NCBI GenBank assembly: GCA_921293015.1
Contig: OV121092.1
Location: forward strand, 28,497,264-28,561,263
Direction of reading: 5' to 3'
Length of the DNA: 64,000 bases
Source of the DNA: Phorcus lineatus
Taxonomy: Eukaryota > Mollusca > Gastropoda > Trochida > Trochidae
Part shown: positions 49,697 to 62,500 of the stretch, in pieces
Layout: each line of letters begins with the position of its first letter
Position numbering within the stretch: position 1 is the first letter of the stretch
The notes under the pieces: generated by a model
Seen by the model: the letters and a program-made list of their open reading frames with translations, nothing else
The model's database searches: none
Told to the model about the DNA's origin: nothing
Translations under genes and position numbers: made by a program

Positions 49697-50234
49697 TTTA
49701 GCAGTAAGTGTGTCGATGATTAAAAGTTTGCCTTATCATTATAACCTGTTGGATTGACCTAAAAGAAATAAAACTTGAGAGCATAAAAATCTCCTGGGAT
49801 GCAAGAAGGGAGGTTAATGGTTGTGGCATTGGTAATGATGTACGAATGATAGTATATCAATTATACGTTTTTCTTAAAATAAAGAGTCACTCCGTGTTTT
49901 CATGACGTATCATTTGACTTATTTGACCATATATGGTGATATGAATTATAATGTCTCACATATTCATCTCCAAATAACAAGTATTTAATACAGTCTCTTA
50001 AGGGAATATAGGATGGTTGTCAATGAAAACAGCCTTATACATGTGCAGAAACCGAAATCACATGTGTTATTTACATCAATACTAGTAAGATACACCATCA
50101 ACTTTTATCAACACCGGTCACTCTCCTTTATTTATATAAGTTTCCAAAGGACGTTTAACTTATTATCCGATTTCGATCTTGGTCACGTCTTCTTTTAGCT
50201 TCTAGTACTAAACCTCTTGCGAGTATAGGTGATA

Positions 50235-50472
50235 ATGGGTTCAACGCCGCTTTCAAAAGTATTTCACTATAACGCGGCTTGTGGTATTGCACGGAGAAAG
50301 CTCGCGATACCATTGTGGCTATGCATTGCAGTGAAACCTGCGAGCATCGGTTGGAACTAGAGAACCATGGGTGGTACTACTGAGATTCAATGTAACAATG
50401 CACCCACACCTTACTGCCTGTAGAACAGTTCTCTACTACAGACAAAGTTGCCGAGCCCCTGGTGGGATAAAC
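50235..50472 (-). mobile_element. Truncated copy of the mollusc SINE (third copy)
   Basis: Matches the body of 42670-43010 from TTCAACGCCGCT to GTTGCCGAGCCCCTGG and lacks the tRNA-like head. Confidence 0.8.
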
Positions 50473-50789
50473 CTCTTGTACTTATATCTTCACTGTACTA
50501 AACCTAAACTATTGATTGAACAAAAAGAGCCTCAGCAAATTTCGTTGTCATTTATCTGTAGATAATGGAAAAGTTTTCCCCATCCTCTTCTTGAATGATT
50601 GTTTTTTTTAGCCAACCATCCTGCTACCTACTGTCATCTTAGATAAGCGTATTTCTAACATTTATTACGATGATATCTATCCTGCTGCATGCCCTTTGAG
50701 AAACATTGACTTTACCAGGATGATCATATTCCTCCACATGGCTGTAAATGGCACCATTCTCTTTCACTGGCCATAAATCTTGCTACCAT

Positions 50790-50990
50790 CCACTCAAAAT
50801 TCGTGTTTTGAGTGCAGCGCCCTTTTCGGCGAAAAGTTTCAACTCTCGTACGATTTCTCATCGGACCATTGCGATCAGTCGCAGCAACCTGCAGCTGGAT
50901 GACAGGCACAGAAAAGTTCGGCAAATGCTGCAAGGCCTATCTTAGCAAGTCAATGGGGCTGGCGAAATTATGGGCCATGCGTAGGAAGAT
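50790..50990 (-). repeat. Unclassified repeat shared with 4.7-4.9 kb
   Basis: Inverse copy of the 4700-4930 repeat, more complete on one side. Conserved blocks are AAGGCCTATCTTAGCAAGTC and TTTCGGCGAAAAGTTTCAA. It abuts the helentron-like element on its right. Confidence 0.5.
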
Positions 50991-51039
50991 GCATGATGAT
51001 TGGACTGTTGATTTTTCCAGATATTTTGCTTCAGGCCCC

Positions 51040-52241
51040 TTGTATAAAACAAGTAAAGAAGTGAGCACAGCTCACATACCCCCGCTTCAAACTATAGTCT
51101 GGCTTTCTTTGTTGGTCTTACCCTCAAAAAGCTCACTTAGGGATCATGGTTGATAAGTGTATTAAGTTTGTTGAAGCTAGCATGTATAGTTTAGGAGATA
51201 TGCTCAGGAAAAAGCACTTTGTCAGATAGTCATTGTTTTAGTAACGTTTCCATGTAAAACGCAAAAAATAAAAATAATTTGTTGGTCTTACCCTCAAGAG
51301 ACGCACCAATATGGATAAGTGTATGAAGTTTGGTGATGATAGCATGTACGGTTTAGAAGATATACTCCGGACAAAGGACTTAGTCATAAATTCACTGTTT
51401 TTGTCATGTTTCCATGGAAAGTGCAAAAAAATAAAAATCATTTGTTGGTCTAACCCTCAAAAGGCACATCAATGGATCATGGTTGATAAGTGTATGAAGT
51501 TTGGTAAAGATAGCATGTATAGTTATGAAGATATACTCCGTACAAAGGACTTTGTCACTGTTTAAGTCATGTTTCCATGGAAACCGCAAAAAATAAAAAT
51601 CATTTGTTGGTCTAACCCTCAAAATCACATCTAGGGATCATGTTTTATAAGTGTATGAAGTTTGATGAAGATAGCATGTATAGTTTAGGATAAATGCTCC
51701 GGACAAAGGACTTGGTCATATAGTCACTGTTTTAGTCATGTTTCCATGGAAACCTAAAAAAATAAAAATCATTTGGTGGTCTAACCCTCAAAAGGCACAT
51801 CTAGGGATCATGGTTGATAAGTGTATGAAGTTTGTTGAAGCTAGCATGTATAGTTTAGGATAAATGCTCCGGACAAAGGACTTGGTCATAGAGTCACTGT
51901 TTTAGTCATGTTTCCATGGAAACCTAAAAAAATAAAAATCATTTGGTGGTCTAACCCTCAAAAGGCACATCTAGGGATCATGGTTGATAAGTGTATGAAG
52001 TTTGGTGAAGCTAGCATGTATAGTTTAGGAGATATGCTCCGGACAAAGGACTTGGTCATAGAGTCACTGTTTTAGTCATGTTTCCATGGAAACTGCAAAA
52101 AATAAAAATCATTTGTTGGTCTAACCCTCAAAAGGCACATCTAGGGATCATGGTTGATAAGTGTATGAAGTTTGGTGAAGCTAGCATGTACAGTTTAGGA
52201 GATATGCTCCGGACAAAGATTTGTGACGGACGGACAGACGG

Positions 52242-52287
<46 letters not shown>

Positions 52288-52361
52288 GGACAGACGGACA
52301 GACGGACGGACAGAATGAACGCTATATACCCCCGCTTACGCTGTAAGGCGGGGGTATAAAA
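51040..52361. mobile_element. Tandem-array element of the pearl/Helentron (HINE) type
   Basis: About six copies of a 160-170 bp unit (anchors TTTCCATGGAAA, TTGTTGGTCTAACCCTCAAA, GGGATCATGGTTGATAAGTG) span 51105-52225. They are followed by a (GACA/GACG)n microsatellite (52225-52313) and then a short right end that folds into a strong hairpin (TACCCCCGC ... GCGGGGGTA, 52326-52357). TACCCCCGCTT also occurs at the left (51077-51087), giving subterminal repeats. This core-array, microsatellite and terminal-hairpin layout is the known plan of bivalve pearl elements and other non-autonomous helentrons. There is no coding capacity. Confidence 0.75.
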
Positions 52362-54404
52362 ATGTCATTGACAGAAAAAGTTACACGCAATAAGAACCCC
52401 TGAATAACCAGCTGTCAGTTATTTGAGTTATTTTCTGCGATATATTTCAGGGAAATGTAGGAGATTCAAAGATACATGAACGCTTATATGAAATAATGTT
52501 AGCCAATGTGTCTCCTTATCTTGAACATGTCCCCGTTTTCAGGAGTATTTTTGAGTAATCTGAAATCAAAGTGATCCCAATAAACTCAATGGGGTTCGTA
52601 TCTGGTTGTTGCCAAATCAAAGTAGCCTCTCAACAATTGTCTATAAACATTTGCCTCCAATCGGCAGGCGTATTGTTGTCTTGTTAAAAGAATCACCTCT
52701 TAAAAATGGGGATGTCAATCATGGAGATTGTCTGTTTTTATCGGGAATTTGTTTTAAACATTAAAGGGAAAGGGGAGATCAAAGCAGCAAATAAAACAGC
52801 AACTCCTCTCTCCGCATCCACCACATGTCGATTTATAATCAATTTGCAATTATGGCAAATCACAAGCCTACTTAGTGTATTTTCTTCATAAATCTTGATG
52901 TGAAGATTTAAAACAAAACACAATCAAGAAAACTCCAATCATTTATTCTCCCATTTTTTATGACACAACAGTAAACATGAGCAAACCTGTGACCTCATTC
53001 CCAGTCAATCTACAGGACAGTTTTACAGACAAAACATCTTCAAAATCATATTGAAAAATATCTTTTAGAACATTTCTGACTGAGATTAGCCATCAAATGG
53101 CCTTTCAGACAGCGTAACCATAAAACATAATAGTTATCAAATAAACATGAAATATATTACATATCACATTCCATTTTCTTTTTTTCCCATAATAAAGATT
53201 TTATCAGCAACAATCAACAGTACAAAAATATTAATAATTTTCAGACTTCTCCTTTACACCTATGTTTATTTCATCTGAAATCACATTGTCACATTATTAT
53301 CAAATTATAATTATTTCAACTTTGAACAAAAATGTTTTCAAAATGCCCTAAGTATCTGTGTCCATTAAAAGATGTGTATGTTTAATGAAATTTCATTTGA
53401 TTTTGATAGTTTAATGTCAAATCGTTGCCCTGAAATTGCATATTTATCCCCAAATACTAAATGCATTACAATAATAAATAAAAAAATTCAAATTTCAATA
53501 AAAAAAAACTTGTTAGAGACTTAAAATTTTTCAAAGTCTAAATTACATGTTGATATTTACACTATAATGAATATTAATTATGATAGTTACATAACCTATT
53601 TAACACTACAATAGTACCAAATCAAATTTGTCTCTTGTCTGCTATAGATAAGTTTCCTGAAATAAGTTTGACAAATTGTGCTCAGTTTCAAATCAAAAAT
53701 AACAAATTAAACCATAATAATGTAAAAATTCTAAATCTATCATCATTTTAATAGTGATTATCTTTAACAGTCAGTACTTCTATATGAAATGTCACCATTG
53801 ACAAAGTTTGCCATATTTGACTCAGACAACATACTCTGTCACTTTAAATTCAATGTTTTTTTCTAAATTTTGCCAATTTTTCCGTGGTAACCGACCCTGA
53901 AATATACATGTAACTGAGAAATTTAAAATAAAGGTATGAAAACAGGCCGGTCCAACAGTCCTGGGCTTAGATTTTTTAAGCTCCATTAGCGCTAAGATAG
54001 CTGACTGACAATGTTAATGTATGGTACTTATGACCATTTTACCACTAATAGAGCTCGAAAATACAGGTACTATATTTTGTCTTTCATCCTGAAAGGTACC
54101 ATTTTCACTTTAACCTCCATTTTTCCCAAAGAGTTCTTTGATCAAAACTTCACTTTGTGTTACTTTATGTCACTATTTGGCCTTGTCATGTGATTTGACT
54201 AAAACTTACAGGTAGAATTGTTGGTGCGAACCTTTCTATCCTGGAATTTAATTCAAATACCTCTAAACAATTCAAAATAACATACACATTGCAGGAAACA
54301 TGACTACACTCCACACGATCATTACCTAAATAATAACAAATTCTATGAATTATTTTATCAAATTATGTTCATTTCTTTGTCTTGAAATTTCTAACATTTT
54401 TAAT

Positions 54405-54480
54405 GTCTAGATTTGCTGAGTGAGGATCTAGACTGTATTAATGGCTGCAGTTTAATAAATAGTCATCTCATGAACAATGT
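54405..54480 (+). repeat. Dispersed repeat, copy 3 of 3 (partial)
   Basis: CTAGATTTGCTGAGTG and GATCTAGACTGTATTAATGG match the centre of the 3826-3992 repeat. Confidence 0.55.
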
Positions 54481-54973
54481 CTCTAAAATTAATTTTATGA
54501 AGTTATCAGGTTTTTTTTCAAAATTTGAATGAATAATTAACACTTACCATAAGTAATAATCCTGAAAAGAAGCCACTCCAAAAAATTCTTGCAAATTTTG
54601 AATGCAAAATAAAAGTGAAAAAACTGCAATAATTAGTCAGTCATAACTGAAATTAATCATTTTACAGTCTGTTGATCAGGCAATCATTGTAAACTTATAG
54701 AATTTATATAATTGATACATGTTTACATAAGAACAATTATATTCAGGACATGCAAATGTAATAAAGATATTGCAATGACACTCTGTTAGAGGAAACTTGA
54801 TACGTGCACACATATAATCCCCGCAACAAAACTAATACTAAAATTATTTATCCTTCTGACACATGATTAAAAACTGAACCCAAATGAAATGTCATTGCTC
54901 AGAGAACTAACATAACATAACACTTGCGCCGCTGATTTGTACTTCAGGGACCCAGGACCCTGATTAAAATCAT

Positions 54974-55002
54974 CTGATGAAGGAGTCGACCGACTCCGAA
55001 AC
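54974..55002 (+). ncRNA. Hammerhead-ribozyme-like core
   Basis: CTGATGA (54974-54980), a perfect six-base stem (GGAGTC / GACTCC with loop GACC) and GAAAC (54998-55002) reproduce the conserved core and stem II of a hammerhead ribozyme. A six-base hairpin (TCAGGG / CCCTGA) lies just upstream. A complete stem III with the cleavage-site base was not found. It may be a decayed motif from a Penelope-like or retrozyme-type element, whose ends carry such cores. Confidence 0.45.
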
Positions 55003-55314
55003 ATGTAACATCATTTACATAACTGCCTGGGTTGATGGCCGCTCTTTCCTCTATTTAATTTCAACCCAACTTTTGTTGGTACCGTCTCAGTATCCTTCAG
55101 TGTATCCCCATGTTGCTTTCCTTAAACAAAACTTAATTTAGACAGGTCGTCAAGCGTCGCCTTCTAATAACATAAAAAGAGTTCATCAATATTCATAAGA
55201 ATTGCATCCTGCTCCAACAGGTAACATCTGTAGATGTGCTTCTTCATTCTCCTGATAGCCTTGTCATCCTTTGCCTCATATCTGATACAGATCATCAGTT
55301 AACTTAAAGGGGAA

Positions 55315-55675
55315 GGAGCATGTTTTTTCACATCCTGCCAAATCAGGGTATATGAATCCGCTCTCGCTCCTTCCTTATTCCCTGATCTCCTTCAAGCCAA
55401 ATTTCTCGTATCGTTAGCTATCTAACCAGCCAATGAGACAACTCGCATTCAGCAACAGCGGCACAACCCGGATGGAAAAAATTTGTTGAGTTCAAATTAG
55501 TAGCTTCAAGCTCCTTAATTAACCACATTTCATTGGCTGAAAAAAAACAGGTGGGCATAGCCACGAATATCAAGCCGCCAGCTGTACGAGGGATTTAGCC
55601 TGAAAGAGATCAGGGTATTAGGAAGGAGTGAGGATTGCATTCATGTACGCTGATTTAGCAGGATGGTTTTTTCAG
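55315..55675. mobile_element. Inverted-repeat element downstream of USP40
   Basis: CATCCTGCCAAATCAGGGTA at the left and the right end read backwards (CATCCTGCTAAATCAGCGTA) start inverted arms of about 80 bp, running through CTCCTTCC and CCCTGATCTC. About 200 bp of unique sequence separates them. It is MITE-like, with no coding sense. Confidence 0.75.
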
Positions 55676-56540
55676 ATATACAAAGTGATCTCATGAAAAC
55701 AAATGTTACAAATTGCAAGGCCATCTATTCCAATCAATAGAAGCAGTTCTAAAACCTTATATGATAAAAATGTGTTCACACTAAAATGGTCAGCAGTAGT
55801 TTATAATCAGGTAATTAGGTTGCGTAACGAAGAGTTTCCCCGTCTAAACATTTGGCATAAACACATATTTTGGGGGGTATTTAAGACATAAAATCTCACA
55901 AAAACGTGGTACTGCCCCTTCAAATCAAAATATTGGTTACATTTTGTTTTTTCTTCTCAACTTTTGACGTGCTAGTTTTAGATCAATAGAGCATGGTTAT
56001 AAAGTTGTGTGTGCCGGAGGAAGAGACATCCAATAGCTTGGTGAGTGAGCCCAAAAGCAGGTCAAAAACTCTCAACATAATAAATGCTGTGTTGATAGAT
56101 AATTCAACGCTGTGCCCTGCATGGCTACCAGGACATGAGCTGCAATCTAAATGGCCGAGATCTTAAAAATGCTGTGTTAATGGATGATTTAATGCTGTGG
56201 CCTGGCCACCGGGACATCCGCTTCAACCTTCAATGGCTGACATCTTAAAAGAACAATCTTGCAGGGTATATCAATAAAATTAATGAATGTTCTATGTGCT
56301 TTAAATGAGATTGGAGATCGTTGGACTTTTCATAGATATGAATTCATTGTTGAAACAGATGGTAATCTATTACTGGACAATAAACACTTCTTCAAAATGA
56401 TATTGAAAAACTCAGTGAATGATAGATTATGCTTTTCTCAAGGCTACGATCTGAGGTGGACCCATTCTTGCATCACCGGACGAGAACATTTAAGAAAGAC
56501 TTCAAAGAATATGATGTGGTTTCACTTTCAAAATTCATTG

Positions 56541-59500
56541 CTACGTAAAGGTATCAACTTTTATAGTGAGCGCGACCTCTGGTTTGTGTTTGCCGGTCGG
56601 TCCATCTCCGTATTCTTTCCTTCTTTCTTCTCTCCTGCAAATGAAAACATCCACTGTAACAGTTACAATTTTTCCAGGTTTCAATTCTGGAATTTTAATT
56701 TTAAGGGAGGGTGATCCATTTATACACAAACAATTGTCCCATCTTTAAGAATATGAGGTTGTTATGGGAACAGGAAGATTTTCTGAATATCAACTTCTTT
56801 ATTCTGACAATTCAACCTGATGAAGTAATTAAGCATTATACATTGAAAGAATTTGTTATTATCTTCCCTAGTTTATAAAATCAGTAAAAGTACGGCAGGA
56901 TTTTCTTTATGTCATGACCAAAAATAAAATTGAGGCCCAAAAGCCGACATGACTCGCTTTAGAATGTTAACTTTTAAGTAGTCTAACAGGGTCACCCAAG
57001 ATGCACTCAGAAAGATTTTACATCAGAAGGTAAAAGATTAACTAGATTTGATAAAGACCCAAAAGATACTCTCGACAGCTGATTAAGAGGAAATCTATCC
57101 AAAAATACTTACATTTTCTTCTTCTCCTCAGCGACCCTTTGAGCTTCTTCTCGCCCTCGAACATCTTCCTCTGTACTGAAATCGTCATGGTTATCAGGAT
57201 CTCCTTGTATTGTCTGTAACCATGGAAACAGAATAATTTGATTTCTGTAGAAAACCTTGCCATAAGTTCTATTCAGTGAAAATGGACTCAGAAAATAGGC
57301 ATTTACATCCTTCTGTTAATTAAGCAATGAAAATTAATGAAAAAAAACTTTAAAATTTTTTTATCGCAAGCACATAACCTGAAAGATATGAAAATTCAAA
57401 CCAACTGTCACTGTATAAAAAACTATATTGGCATTAAATTGGAAAAATCGTTTGTTTTTTTACCAAACATTTTAAAATAATGTCATGGCTTCTTTTTTTT
57501 TTTACCTCAGATGCAATTTTGTAATATAGGTTTCGATTGGACACTGCAAAGTTTCAGCAATGCAAAATTTTCAACTATCTAATATTCAAAATCACTAGTT
57601 AACACATTAGAAATGATAATATTTAGATTGAATATTTCTTTGTGTATCCTAAAGTTTGTCCCCACAAATCTTACCTTCACACCGATGACATCACCATCTT
57701 GAATATTATACGGGGCCTGTTTCATACTTTGCTTGACTCCGCCCTTTTTCTTCTTCCCTTTCTGATTTGACAGTTGCTGAAAATTAAACAAGAGTCATGA
57801 AGATCGATCGAGCTTCAATTGATTCTGTTTTCAGAGTTAGATTTGTTGTTTCCTTTTCATCTTTTCTACCTCAGATAAATAGAAAAACATCGTATTGTTT
57901 TTAAAAAAATGGATTTTATAATTTACTAAACATATTATTGATCTTGTCGTATTTTCCATAATTATTCTGTTGAGTAAGAAGAGGAAGGGTTTTTTTTTTT
58001 GTTTTTTTTTTTGAGGAAGGGTTTGTTAGTTGAGTAACAAGATATCTTTTGCTTGTCATAACATATAAGAGCATTGCTTGGTGATATCAAATATTTTAAA
58101 TCAGACCTGACAAATCATGATAAACCTTAAATAAAAACGTAATTCCATTTCCAAGAATCATAGTTTGCATCAAAATTCTCCCACAAGGTGTAACTTCAAT
58201 GAATCGCTAATTTAAGACTTGCAGCATTTCCCCATACTTATATGAGCTTGCTTTCTAGGCTACTGGGACAGTGCTCGATAGTTCAATAAGAATTCTTATC
58301 AAGATTGCAACTTTTTGGCAATGAGGATCCTGCCACTCAAACTTTGAATATTCATGATAAACTACAAGGTTTAAAACAGCAAGTTATGGAGACAGGAATC
58401 AAAGGAGCAGGAGCATATTTGTTCATGTATAAATATAGCAATATCACAAAAAAAAGAAGATAAATGTTTAAGAAATAAGACAATGTTATAATCAAAAGAA
58501 GCAGTTTTTAAACGAACAAAAACATGATCGGTTTTACCATAAGAATCCATTTCCCTACATAAAAGATTAAATGGTATTCACACAAAAATGGCCACTAGTG
58601 GTTTTGGCTTGGTACTTGATTTCTTTCCTCTAGGACTAAGGATGATTGGGTAGTTTCAAGAAATCTCTTAACCCACTGACACTAATACATGTGTCATACT
58701 CTAATGTTTATTTTGGAAAATTTTAAGAAATAAATCTTTTCCAAAAAAGTGCTACTGCCCCTTTAAAGCTTTTTTTGGGGAAGTTTGTTTGCATCAAAAT
58801 GCTTTTCTGTAAAAAGCAAAGCTATCTCACTGGTTTTGGGTCTTCAATTATCATCCAGCGAAACTGGCGAGGAAAGTGTTTGGCGACGACAATCTGTTCA
58901 ACAGGTAAAACAAAAAAATCTGCAATACACTGTCTAAGTTCTCCTGGGGTTGCTCCTCTTGAAATATCCCAAATGAATTCCTGTTCAGGGCTGTAGGACA
59001 GACTGCCTGGCAATCGTTGCTGGATATTCAACACAATGTCATTCACACTGAAAAGTAATTTCGTACATGAAACAATTCTGACAAACATGATAAATTCAAT
59101 CAAACATACAGCTGACATCTCTTATAATTCTATGTTCATCCTCTACATGAATCATATAACATAAATCCTTGATGAAAATATTCTCCCACCATATATATAT
59201 ATATATATATCAATTCATCAGCTATCTACTCACGTGAGGTTTTCCTCGAGAGGAAGTATCTGAACACCAATCTGACTGCCAGCAGTAACTTTTAGCCTCC
59301 TGTTGAAAAAACATGTTTTTTGTACATTCATCACTTTTAATGACATTTCAGTTGTTCAAGATGCAAACAACATCTCCTGCATTATCAAAAGATCTTGCTT
59401 CTAATAAACTTCATTTACAAACAATTTGGTGGTGTCTATAGGCAACATATTGAAGACAGAGAGGCAGATAGATAGGTAGACAGACAATGGACGACTGATG

Positions 59501-62500
59501 GATGGATAGATAGATTGATGGATCAATGGATGGATAGATGAATTTATGGATGAATGGATGGGTGGGAGGATTGATAGATGGATGGATTGGATGGATGGAT
59601 GGATGGATGGATGGGTAGGTGGGATGACTGATAGAAAAATGATGGGTCTGTTGATGGATGGACAGATCGGTGGATGGATAGAGGGATTGATAGATTGGTG
59701 GATGGATGAACAGACGGAGGGATGTATAAAAAGACAACAAGATAAACAAAAACTGTAGACACAAACAGAAAAAACAGACGGAGGATGGATTCATGAATGA
59801 AAGGATGGATGAATAAATAATGTTAATGTATCATGATGCACTTTACATCTATTCTTGTTTACAAAATCTTAGGCGGCCATCTTGAAAATGCATGAAACAG
59901 ACCTGAGAGTGACTCCCTGCGCTCCTTTGAGTACCGTTGTAAGTCTATGATTTTCGATGAGTCGAAGTCGGAGAAAATCAAAAGTTGGAATGGGCATGTC
60001 TTGGACAGACGGAAGGGTCATGACCTGTAGTTTGAGGTCTTCCAAAGTTGCATCTTTTGAGATTTCGACCTCCCCGATTTGAATTGGCTCCAGTGTGTTC
60101 ACGGCATCGGGACCAGACTTGGACATCAATGCTGCAGAAAAGTCAAGCATTTCTTGATATTTAACCATGCAGCAAAGTACCTGATCATTTATTTTTGTGA
60201 AGTTAAATCAATGTTTTTAAATTTTGTTTGAAATCAAGGGATAAAGTAAAATTATCTCAAAGATTTAGGAATTCAATTACATATAGATGTCTTTGCACAT
60301 TATCATGTTATTGAAAAGGATCGTCATAGAAAAAAGGATTTTAGATGAATGCTCGACACAATCTTGACTTCTTTTCAGGAAGTATTTGAAATATAGCTAA
60401 CTGCCAGTTGGCCTATTACATGGTTAGTTTCGGTTGGCACTTGTTGCAAATCAACAATTCTTTGATTTTCCATAAAGTAACACACTCCCAGGCCGGCAGA
60501 GGGGTGGAGGATTTCACTAACAAGTTTTGTTTAACCCGGTTTTCTGGATGTTTCTAAACTTCATCCCCACCTTGTATTCCGGAGGTAATCCAAGCAATCA
60601 TGCCCTTCTGATCAGGACTCGTATGCCGAGGGTTGTCAGGTGTAGGGAAGAGGCTGATGGGTAATCTGATGAAGCCCTGCACAAAATATAAAAAATTAGA
60701 TTCTATTATTCAATTGATATCTTTCTAGCAAGAAATTATGTAAAAATAACATCAGCATAATCAATTCTAAAAATTCATCATTCAAAAGATTTAGGTTAAA
60801 GTTTATAAAAAAGACAACATAATTTAGAGCTAAGAGAATTTCATGATTGATATCATAACACATGACATGGCAAAATGGATGCCTTTAACAACAGGGTATA
60901 AAGTAGATGGAATTGAAGATTGGTTACAGTTATTGATTTTCTTCCTTAAGGGGCATTTTAGAAGCTGGATGGATGAAGAAGAACGAGTTCTTATAGATAG
61001 TCAACTTCTTTATTGCACGAAATTGCGATGTTTCGGTGAAGATACTAACATCGTTATCAAGCAAGTGATCAAGCAAGCATCACTTGCTTGATAGCGGTGT
61101 TAGTATCTACACCGAACCGAAACGTAGCAATTTCGTGCAATAAAGAAGTTGACTATCCATAAGAACTCGTTCTTCTTCAGTTATTGCTTTGAAGGGGAAA
61201 GAAGATACCTAAAAAATCATAAATGTCAGACCTTCGGTGGCAGACTGCCTGGTAACAAAAGAAGATGGTCGCCATCATGAACTAGACTTCTGTCAAGGTC
61301 GAGGTCAAGGTCATCAAGAACTTCGGCTGCTTCTCCACACCAATTAGTTTTCCGTAAATGCCAATCATCACCTTGGTAAACATAAAGTGAATACTAAACA
61401 ACCCTTTCAGGGCATTGTATTTTTTTTGACACTCTGGAAATTTCATATATTTTATTTGGCATTGATGCAATCAAAAATACTAAGTATTGGTGTTTTTGAT
61501 TAAAAACATGTAATTTTTTTTAACTGCAAAAATATGACAGTTTATAGTTTTTAATGAAAATCAAACGACCGCCTTATACACATGCTCATTTAATACAGAA
61601 CCACTCACACGTTTCATAAATATGTCATATAATGGAAGGTTATTTAGTATTCTCAAGGTAATATATATAATTATTACTGATACCATTTACAAGATTTATC
61701 ATATGTTATGGAACTTGACTGAGTTTAGTACTTTATTCATTACTCGGTGAATTATATCGCCAGAACTGCAAGAAAATCTATGCATGACCATATTCAACAG
61801 GTGACTTAAACACAAATAAGACATAAAAATGATAAATGAAATACTCACCTGCATGAGTTAATTTTAATCAGCATAATTAAAAATTTTTTATTAAGAATAT
61901 ATCTCCATATCTCTAGTTTTAACTTTTTGTGAACAATCAGCATGAAAATTCAAGAAATTGTAATTTGAATAAATTAAAAACAATTATATTTACCTTCAAG
62001 CCCTGCCTTTTGTAACATTTTCTGAAGACAGGTTTTGACTGAAATATTCTTTTCAACAGTGACCTCTAGGTCAGGGTTATCACCAGCAGGGTCATTAGGT
62101 GTAAAGGTCAAGGTCATCTGCAAAGAGGAGTGAGAGGTTAAAAAAAGATAATTGGATTATTGAAAAGCCAATAAGAAAAAAATAATCACAACAAATTCAT
62201 TACCTTGAGAATCAAACTAAAAGTGTTTTGCTTGTACAAACATATGTATCTCCATTCCCCATTATCAAAATCTCTAAATAAAACTATAATAAAACACCAT
62301 AAACTCTCTCTGAACGTTTTCCTATGATCAAATTGATATAGAGAGGCAGGTTACCAAACAGGGTATAAATGGCTTAAGTAGGTTCTGGACTATGCCCCGG
62401 AAATAAAAAACTATCTACATATAAAGATAAATTGTTGTCGTGGAAATAATTTATTTAAAAAACAACCAAAACTAAATTTGGTGATGATTGGGCAATACTT

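Larger units (their letters stand above)
49630..56540. other. Spacer between lectin C and USP40
   Basis: No host gene is recognised. It holds a truncated SINE (50235-50472), an unclassified repeat (50790-50990), the tandem helentron-like element (51040-52361), a long AT-rich stretch with a diverged MITE-like end near 53850, a dispersed repeat (54405-54480), a hammerhead-like core (54974-55002) and an inverted-repeat element (55315-55675). Two imperfect copies of a roughly 85-100 bp block (AATGCTGTGTT... ACATC) lie at 56085-56250. Confidence 0.6.

Noticed and set aside
55120-55170. Alternative last USP40 exon with an AG before AAGGCGACGC
   Set aside because: The exon at 56541-56634 also fits the phase and ends in LTIKVDTFT, which resembles the family C-terminus; the 55-kb option does not.
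59411-59794. Proline/serine/isoleucine-rich open frame of 127 codons
   Set aside because: It is the (GGAT)n repeat read on the minus strand inside a USP40 intron.
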